Source of the DNA: an uncultured Porphyromonadaceae bacterium
Lineage (GTDB): Bacteria; Bacteroidota; Bacteroidia; Bacteroidales; Muribaculaceae
NCBI GenBank assembly: GCA_947175455.1
Contig: CAMWMW010000059.1
Coordinates: 1 to 8,122, forward strand
Reading direction: 5' to 3'
DNA length: 8,122 nt
Shown here one piece after another: positions 1 through 5,218 of this stretch (position 1 is the stretch's first letter; every line of letters begins with the position of its first letter). The notes below the pieces were generated by a model. That model did no database searches. It was not told where the DNA came from and saw only the letters and a list, made by a program, of their open reading frames with translations. The position numbers were made by a program, and so were the translations under genes.

Positions 1-6
1 GTACAT

Positions 7-867
7 ATGAGACAATTAAAGATAACAAAATCCATTACCAACCGCGAAAGCGCCTCTCTTGACAAATATCTTCAGGAAATTGGTCGCGAAGAGCTGATTT
101 CCGTAAGCGAGGAGGTCGAACTTGCGCAGCGAATCAAAAAAGGAGATCATGCGGCTCTTGAAAAACTGACAAAAGCAAATCTCAGGTTTGTGGTGTCAGT
201 GGCAAAGCAATACCAGAATCAAGGTCTTAGTCTTCCGGATCTTATAAATGAAGGAAACCTTGGTTTGATTCGCGCCGCACAGAAATTCGATGAGACACGT
301 GGTTTCAAATTCATATCATATGCAGTGTGGTGGATACGCCAGTCTATTCTTCAGGCTTTGGCAGAACAAAGCCGCATTGTGCGTCTTCCTCTCAATCAGG
401 TGGGATCTCTTAATAAGATAACAAAGGAACTTTCTAAATTCGAACAAGAAAATGAGCGTCGTCCGTCACCGGAAGAATTGGCTGAAAGACTTGACATGCC
501 TGTTGACAAAATTTCGGATACAATGAAAGTCTCGGGGCGACATATATCTGTGGATGCTCCGTTTGTTGAGGGTGAAGACAATTCTTTGCTTGATGTCCTT
601 CCAAATGATGACAGCCCCATGGCTGACGCAAGCCTTAATCAGGAATCTCTCTCTAAAGAAGTTGACCGTGCACTTAAACAACTTTACGATCGCGAACGGG
701 AGATTCTTAAAATGTTCTTTGGCATCGGTTGCCAGGAAATGACTCTTGAAGAAATCGGAGCAAAGTTTGATTTGACACGTGAACGCGTACGCCAGATCAA
801 AGAAAAAGCAATCCGTCGTCTCAAAGGTCAGAAAAGCAAGCTCCTCAAGAGTTATCTTGGAGAATAA
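7..867 (+). CDS. rpoD: RNA polymerase primary sigma factor RpoD (SigA), Bacteroidota type
   Basis: Housekeeping sigma-70 subunit that directs core RNA polymerase to promoters in the cytoplasm. The 286-residue protein has region 1.2 at about 16-48, region 2 at about 50-120 ([24 protein letters not shown] and the -10-recognising [10 protein letters not shown]), region 3 at about 126-203 and region 4 at about 216-273. The region 4.2 helix-turn-helix reads [19 protein letters not shown]. It lacks the acidic region 1.1 and the long non-conserved insert of the E. coli protein, which is normal for Bacteroidota primary sigma factors of this length. The start [10 protein letters not shown] is the usual one for this family, but only 6 bases precede it, so its promoter is outside the window. 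No frameshift or lost motif is seen. The signature stretches are too close to the primary sigma factor to suggest an alternative sigma. Confidence 0.97.
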   Translation: MRQLKITKSITNRESASLDKYLQEIGREELISVSEEVELAQRIKKGDHAALEKLTKANLRFVVSVAKQYQNQGLSLPDLINEGNLGLIRAAQKFDETRGFKFISYAVWWIRQSILQALAEQSRIVRLPLNQVGSLNKITKELSKFEQENERRPSPEELAERLDMPVDKISDTMKVSGRHISVDAPFVEGEDNSLLDVLPNDDSPMADASLNQESLSKEVDRALKQLYDREREILKMFFGIGCQEMTLEEIGAKFDLTRERVRQIKEKAIRRLKGQKSKLLKSYLGE

Positions 868-901
868 GCCGCAATCAGTCGAAGGCACATATCAATAAAA
901 T

Positions 902-1531
902 ATGATGAACTCCTTCAATACCCATATCTTACCCGCCGTCAAGGCTCTAGCCTTGACGGCGGGTTTATTGCTTGCTGCACCTCAATTGTCAGCAGACAAT
1001 GCCACAGTAAATGACAGCATACGCAATGCCACAAGAGAGAGTCTTTTCCCGGAAAAATCGAGAAGTCTTGCAAAATCGCACTTTACCTGGGGAGCGGAAG
1101 CCGGAGCCTCCATTGACTTGACAGGGCATGATATGTCAACGTTTGATGTAGATGTGCTCTTCGGATATAAAAACTCATACATACGCATGGTCGGGCTTGG
1201 AGCCGGGATACACCGCACTGTGCAGAGAGGAGACAACTTCATCCCTATTTATGCCACTATACAGACATCATTCCGAAAGAAACCCTCGCTCGTTTTCATG
1301 AGTGCGAAAATAGGATATTCTTTCAATACAATAAGCGATTCTCCGACGTTCGGAGATTTTGTCTCATCCATTGGAGTTGGCGTAAACCTCTCACTTTCCA
1401 GATTCGCCAACAGCTATATTATTCTTTCCGCAGGATCGAGGTATTTTAACAAAAGACACATTGACATGATTGACCGTCTCGACCAGCATTACATCTATAT
1501 CGCACAACTCCGATTCGGAGTCAGTTTCTGA
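902..1531 (+). CDS. small exported protein, probable 8-stranded outer-membrane beta-barrel, function unknown
   Basis: I do not recognise the family. The 209-residue product begins with a plausible Sec signal peptide: a polar start, Lys14, a hydrophobic core at about 15-26 and likely cleavage after Ala31 (QLSA before DN). A short polar linker (32-58) follows. Eight amphipathic stretches are then visible at about 60-73, 80-90, 92-107, 112-126, 128-142, 152-166, 170-182 and 196-209. The chain ends in Phe (LRFGVSF), as outer-membrane barrels usually do. About 178 mature residues fits an OmpX/OmpA-sized barrel with no periplasmic domain. The start could be either ATG of the ATG-ATG pair at 902-907. 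The next in-frame ATG (Met78) would discard the signal peptide. The gene lies 34 bases after rpoD with no visible promoter, so it may depend on rpoD read-through. The barrel assignment is inferred from strand pattern only. Confidence 0.8.
   Translation: MMNSFNTHILPAVKALALTAGLLLAAPQLSADNATVNDSIRNATRESLFPEKSRSLAKSHFTWGAEAGASIDLTGHDMSTFDVDVLFGYKNSYIRMVGLGAGIHRTVQRGDNFIPIYATIQTSFRKKPSLVFMSAKIGYSFNTISDSPTFGDFVSSIGVGVNLSLSRFANSYIILSAGSRYFNKRHIDMIDRLDQHYIYIAQLRFGVSF
932..963 (+). terminator. GC-rich 14-bp hairpin inside signal-peptide codons; possible rpoD terminator or attenuator
   Basis: Arms CCCGCCGTCAAGGC (932-945) and GCCTTGACGGCGGG (950-963) are perfect reverse complements around the loop TCTA. 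TTTATTGCTT follows. The shape is that of an intrinsic terminator 65 bases after the rpoD stop, but the T run is only three long before it is broken, so termination may be partial. The hairpin covers codons 11-21 of the downstream gene. A ribosome translating from 902 would melt it, which would couple read-through to translation. The structure is seen directly; its function is inferred. Confidence 0.5.
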
Positions 1532-1551
1532 TAATCTGACATGCAGTAATA

Positions 1552-1593
1552 TAAAATCAAGGCGCGGTTCAATAAGACCGCGCCTTGATTTTA
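1552..1593. terminator. bidirectional intrinsic terminator between convergent genes
   Basis: Arms TAAAATCAAGGCGCGGT (1552-1568) and ACCGCGCCTTGATTTTA (1577-1593) pair perfectly over 17 bp around an 8-base loop. The outer A/T section gives a run of T at the 3' side on both strands. It lies 20 bases after the stop of the barrel gene and 21 bases after the stop of the leftward prs gene, exactly where a shared terminator is expected. Confidence 0.9.
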
Positions 1594-1614
1594 ACTGTCG
1601 AAATCCTTCGAAAT

Positions 1615-2559
1615 TTATTTGAAGAGATATTGCGATGAAATAGACTGGTTGTTGTGAATCCTGCGGATTGTATCTGCAAAGAGTTTTGCGACAGGCAGCA
1701 CTGTTGCCTTATGATTCTCTTTGACATATGGAATAGAGTCTGTAAAGATGATTTCTGTAAGACCGCAATTCTTCACATTCTCAGTGGCGGGATCACTCAT
1801 CACCGGATGACTGCACAAAGCTCTTACTGATTTTGCGCCATACGAAAGAAGAAGATCGCTTGCTTTCGTGATAGTTCCGGCTGTATCGACAATATCATCA
1901 ATAAGAACAACGTTCTTACCTTCTACATCTCCGATTACCGTCATTGTCGCCACTACATTTGCCTTGGCTCGCTGTTTGTGACAAAGCACCAAAGGAACAT
2001 CAAAGTATTTGGCATAGGAATTGGCTCTCTTGGCACCGCCTACATCGGGAGAGGCTATGACCATATTCTCAAGACGCAGACTCTCTATGTAAGGAATAAA
2101 AATGGATGATGCATAGAGGTGGTCTACCGGAACATCAAAGAATCCCTGAATCTGGTCAGCATGGAGATCCATAGTAATCAGACGATCAATCCCGGCTACA
2201 CTTAAAAGATCTGCCACAAGCTTGGCTGCAATCGACACACGCGGCTTATCTTTGCGATCCTGACGAGCCCATCCGAAATAAGGCACAACAGCTATAATCT
2301 GGGCTGCTGACGCCCTTTTGGCAGCATCGATCATGAGCAACAGCTCCATAAGATTGTCACTGTTGGGGAATGTAGACTGCACAAGATAAACCTGGCTGCC
2401 ACGAATCGATTCCTCAAAACCTACTTCAAACTCTCCGTCGGCAAAACGCTCTTTATTCATTTTGCCCAATTCAATGCCTAATTCTTTACAAATTGACTCA
2501 CCGAGATACCTTGATGACTCACCTGCAAAAACCTTAATTGGCGGAAGGTTACTATTCAT
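1615..2559 (-). CDS. prs: ribose-phosphate pyrophosphokinase (PRPP synthetase)
   Basis: Makes 5-phosphoribosyl-1-pyrophosphate from ribose 5-phosphate and ATP, the precursor for purine, pyrimidine, NAD, histidine and tryptophan synthesis; cytosolic. The 314-residue length is standard for the class I enzyme. Visible motifs are FADGE (39-43), the ATP-binding loop YFGWARQDRKDKPR (94-107), the signature DLHADQIQGFF with His133 (131-141), SPDVGGAKRA (170-179), the flexible-loop residues Lys195 and Arg197, the PRPP-binding loop LIDDIVDTAGT (219-229), and the conserved QSISS near the C-terminus. The ATG at 2559 gives a short N-terminal lead into IKVFAGESS, the usual first strand. The gene is convergent with the barrel gene and shares its terminator. 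It lies 92 bases after the GH13 gene and has a promoter candidate in that gap, so it is probably transcribed at least partly on its own. Confidence 0.98.
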   Translation of the reverse strand: MNSNLPPIKVFAGESSRYLGESICKELGIELGKMNKERFADGEFEVGFEESIRGSQVYLVQSTFPNSDNLMELLLMIDAAKRASAAQIIAVVPYFGWARQDRKDKPRVSIAAKLVADLLSVAGIDRLITMDLHADQIQGFFDVPVDHLYASSIFIPYIESLRLENMVIASPDVGGAKRANSYAKYFDVPLVLCHKQRAKANVVATMTVIGDVEGKNVVLIDDIVDTAGTITKASDLLLSYGAKSVRALCSHPVMSDPATENVKNCGLTEIIFTDSIPYVKENHKATVLPVAKLFADTIRRIHNNQSISSQYLFK

Positions 2560-2587
2560 TATATAGAAAGGTTGTTATTTGGTTCGA

Positions 2588-2619
2588 CAAAATTATAACT
2601 ATTTTCTGTAATTTCTAAA
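2588..2619 (-). promoter_or_regulatory. candidate Bacteroidota promoter for prs
   Basis: On the minus strand TAATTTTG (2595 to 2588) fits the Bacteroides -7 consensus TAnnTTTG. TTTAG (2619 to 2615) sits 19 bases further upstream, where the -33 TTG-type element belongs, but it matches poorly. Transcription would begin about 20 bases before the prs ATG, leaving a short A-rich leader with no Shine-Dalgarno site. The gap shows no strong terminator after the GH13 gene, so read-through may add to prs expression. Confidence 0.55.
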
Positions 2620-2651
2620 TGATTTCAGGGAAATTTTTCTACAGTCACATG

Positions 2652-4358
2652 TCATTTTTCTTCAATGGCATCGTTGCCGTGCTTCCTTAAAGGTACTATT
2701 ACAGCATCATGCCCTTTTACGCTCAATACTGTCGGCACATCCGCCCCGACCTCAAAAGAAAGTTCACCGCCCCACAAAAGATCTTTAGCGCACTGTTTCC
2801 CGGAAGCAAGACCTGCCATATCGATGGCAAGCTGCGGAATATTCAGCGAGAGATCCATGTCATTGTCATCGAAATTGGCGACTACAAGCAGTGCCTCGGA
2901 ATCTGTGTAACGCAAAAAAGCGTACTGCCTGTGCGGATTGAAACCGGGATGACGAAGGTTCACATACATTAAATCGAAAAAGCCACCTTCTCTGAACGCA
3001 CGTCTCGCATTACACATCGTCAGCACATTCTTATATAACTTTCGCAACCATCTTTCATGACGCGTAAGTTTCAGAGCGCTGCATCGCCCGTTGTCGTACC
3101 AGCGGCGAAGAGTGTCATAACTCCAATAATCAAAAATAGTAGACCTGTTGTTGTCGCCTGCAAAACCCTCGTTGTCGTGTGCCATCTCTCCCAGTTCTTG
3201 TCCATAATAAATCATAAAAGGTCCTTTTGACATCATGGAGCTGACCACAAGAGAAGGTATGACTTTCGACGGATCTTCCGCATATTCCCGCGAGGCAAAC
3301 CTCACTTCATCATGATTTTCAAGAAAGTTGAGCATTCTGTCTCCGATGCCGTCAACGCATTGCCAGCACCCTGTGAGCTGCGCGGCGGAAACATTGTGTT
3401 TTTCAATACCGACAAGAGTGTCATATAGATTGACCTTGTCATACAGGTAATCGAAATGGCAATAATCCAGAAAAGTGCGATACAGATTCACATCATAAAT
3501 CTCTCCTATAAATATTACATCCGGATAGTCCTGCTTTACCTGAGGAATGACCCAATGCCAGAACTCCTCCGGCACCATGAAAACCATATCGCACCGGAAT
3601 CCGTCAACACCTTTCGATGCCCAGTAACGAAGAATATGAAGCATTCGGAGCCATGTGTCAGGAACAGGTTCAAAATGTCTTGAATTATCACCGGGATCAT
3701 ATCCATAATTGAGCTTTACTGTCTCATACCAGTCATTGCGGTGACAGAAAGCTGTGAAACAGTCATTGCCTGTAGCCTTGGCGGGAAACTCCACATAAGG
3801 CTTGTTCCCTTCCGAATCAAGCGGAAAATCCGGACAGAACTGCTGGTTTACTATATAATAATAATTATTGGAAGGACTGAAAAACTTGCCGAAATCATCA
3901 TCGCATCCGAAATCTCGGACTCCTGCCGGAGCAACATCCGAATGATATTCACGTGCCGTGTGATTGGGAACGAAATCAATTATAACCTTGAGTCCCTGAT
4001 TGTGAATCCTGCCGACAAGGTTCTCGAATTCCGACATTCTCTCCTCTACATTCTCAGCAAGAGACGGAGCCACATCATAATAATCCTTGATCGCATATGG
4101 CGAGCCTGCCTCACCTTTGACAACATTCGGATTGTCGGCAGGAATGCCGGGATATGATGTTTTTGTTGCCATCTCTATCACCCCTGTAAGCCATATGCAG
4201 TTTACACCAAGATCCGCAATCGACCCTATGACTTTCGTCGTGATATCATTGAATTTTCCGGAACCATTTTCCTCCAATGTACCACCGGGCACACACGAGT
4301 CGGTCATATTGGTGAATATACGGGGGAAAACCTGATATATGATTAATTTCTCTTTCAT
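2652..4358 (-). CDS. GH13 alpha-amylase-family glycoside hydrolase, cytosolic
   Basis: Retaining enzyme of the alpha-amylase clan, expected to cleave or rearrange alpha-glucosidic bonds in glycogen, starch fragments or maltodextrins. The 568-residue chain carries the four GH13 regions: DFVPNH (128-133), GFRCD with nucleophile Asp257 (253-257), FIGE with acid/base Glu286 (283-286), and ENHD with transition-state Asp350 (347-350). The first barrel strand, IIYQVFPRIF, starts at residue 6, so there is no room for a signal peptide. With 13 cysteines scattered along the chain, a cytoplasmic location is likely. A C-terminal beta domain (about 475-560) follows the barrel. The usual Lys-His of amylase region II is Phe260-Met261 here, so the bond and substrate are uncertain; a debranching, transferring or maltodextrin-trimming role is possible. 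It begins 21 bases after the patatin gene, suggesting co-transcription. Confidence 0.93.
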   Translation of the reverse strand: MKEKLIIYQVFPRIFTNMTDSCVPGGTLEENGSGKFNDITTKVIGSIADLGVNCIWLTGVIEMATKTSYPGIPADNPNVVKGEAGSPYAIKDYYDVAPSLAENVEERMSEFENLVGRIHNQGLKVIIDFVPNHTAREYHSDVAPAGVRDFGCDDDFGKFFSPSNNYYYIVNQQFCPDFPLDSEGNKPYVEFPAKATGNDCFTAFCHRNDWYETVKLNYGYDPGDNSRHFEPVPDTWLRMLHILRYWASKGVDGFRCDMVFMVPEEFWHWVIPQVKQDYPDVIFIGEIYDVNLYRTFLDYCHFDYLYDKVNLYDTLVGIEKHNVSAAQLTGCWQCVDGIGDRMLNFLENHDEVRFASREYAEDPSKVIPSLVVSSMMSKGPFMIYYGQELGEMAHDNEGFAGDNNRSTIFDYWSYDTLRRWYDNGRCSALKLTRHERWLRKLYKNVLTMCNARRAFREGGFFDLMYVNLRHPGFNPHRQYAFLRYTDSEALLVVANFDDNDMDLSLNIPQLAIDMAGLASGKQCAKDLLWGGELSFEVGADVPTVLSVKGHDAVIVPLRKHGNDAIEEK

Positions 4359-4379
4359 TGCATCAATGATATTTGATTT

Positions 4380-5195
4380 TTACAATACTTTTTCCAATAC
4401 CCGGCACGCCGCGTCATAACCTATTTCCACATTGCGTCGCAGACTTGTCAGGTCAAATGTCTTCGAGTGAGACATTGCCTGAGGCATAATGAGATGGTCA
4501 CAAAGCTTTATATCCTGCAAGACATTCGCTTTGGTCATCAGATGAAACGATCTCTCCGCAATATCAAGCAAAGACTGCTTATATTTGTAATTTCTGTTCA
4601 ACGGGCTGCAATTGCTGCCGATCAGAACCTTGCAATAATCACGTATCGCCCATGCCGGCAGATTTCTCAACACTCCGCCATCGACATAATGAGTGCCGTT
4701 GATCAGAACCGGACGGAAGATTATAGGTATACTGCACGATGCCAGCACGCGGGGCACAATCTCCCCTTTACACCATCCTACTGAAGTACCTTTGTCAAAA
4801 TTTGTCGCACATACAACAGTCGGGATCTTAAGCTCTTCAAGATTCCTGACGGGCAGCCAGCTTTCAAGCATCTTCCCGAATTTATCAAGACGAAAGAATC
4901 CTGATGTCGGCACCGAAAATTCCGTGAAGTCCGCGAACTTCTGTGATTCAGCGAAACAATCGATCATGTCGTGTGGTGACAGACCGGCTCCATAAAGAAC
5001 TGCAGCTATGGAACCTGCTGAGACACCGGACAGTATTTCCGGTTTGATTCCGAATCTGTCGAATGCCGTGATAACTCCGATGTGTGCGAAACCTCTGGCG
5101 CCGCCTCCTCCGAAAGCTACTCCATATTTTGGAATCTTCCGGAGTCCTGCATATTCAAGAATCCCTTCTATTGAAACATTACTTAACAGTGCCAT
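4380..5195 (-). CDS. patatin-like phospholipase (lipid acyl hydrolase)
   Basis: Serine-aspartate dyad hydrolase of the patatin family, predicted to release acyl chains from phospholipids or related lipids. The 271-residue chain shows the whole active site: glycine-rich oxyanion loop FGGGGARGFAH (28-38), nucleophile elbow GVSAG with Ser59 (57-61), and catalytic Asp172 in DGG (172-174). It consists of the patatin domain alone (about 24-185 plus a helical C-terminal part). It lacks the POTRA and barrel regions of PlpD-type secreted patatins, and no signal peptide is visible, so it should act from the cytoplasmic side of the inner membrane. The physiological substrate cannot be read from sequence. 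The gene starts 23 bases after the tamB stop and ends 21 bases before the GH13 gene, as expected in an operon. The neighbouring TamB suggests, but does not prove, a role in envelope lipid turnover. Confidence 0.95.
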   Translation of the reverse strand: MALLSNVSIEGILEYAGLRKIPKYGVAFGGGGARGFAHIGVITAFDRFGIKPEILSGVSAGSIAAVLYGAGLSPHDMIDCFAESQKFADFTEFSVPTSGFFRLDKFGKMLESWLPVRNLEELKIPTVVCATNFDKGTSVGWCKGEIVPRVLASCSIPIIFRPVLINGTHYVDGGVLRNLPAWAIRDYCKVLIGSNCSPLNRNYKYKQSLLDIAERSFHLMTKANVLQDIKLCDHLIMPQAMSHSKTFDLTSLRRNVEIGYDAACRVLEKVL

Positions 5196-5218
5196 TTTTG
5201 CATCTATTTGATTATCGA

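Noticed and set aside
466..888. 140-codon open frame antisense to rpoD
   Set aside because: It lies opposite a strongly conserved gene, has no recognisable domain, and is explained by the codon pattern of rpoD.
932..1593. Shared core TCAAGGC/GCCTTGA in the two hairpins, suggesting a repeat family
   Set aside because: Only seven bases are shared and the rest of the arms differ, so two copies of a mobile or repeated element are not supported.
1902..1918. 7-bp inverted repeat TAAGAAC / GTTCTTA inside prs
   Set aside because: It is short enough to arise by chance and falls in codons of the conserved PRPP-binding loop region.
3741..4157. 138-codon open frame opposite the GH13 gene
   Set aside because: It is antisense to the catalytic barrel, its Ile/Arg-rich composition comes from the complement of the real gene, and no motif is visible.
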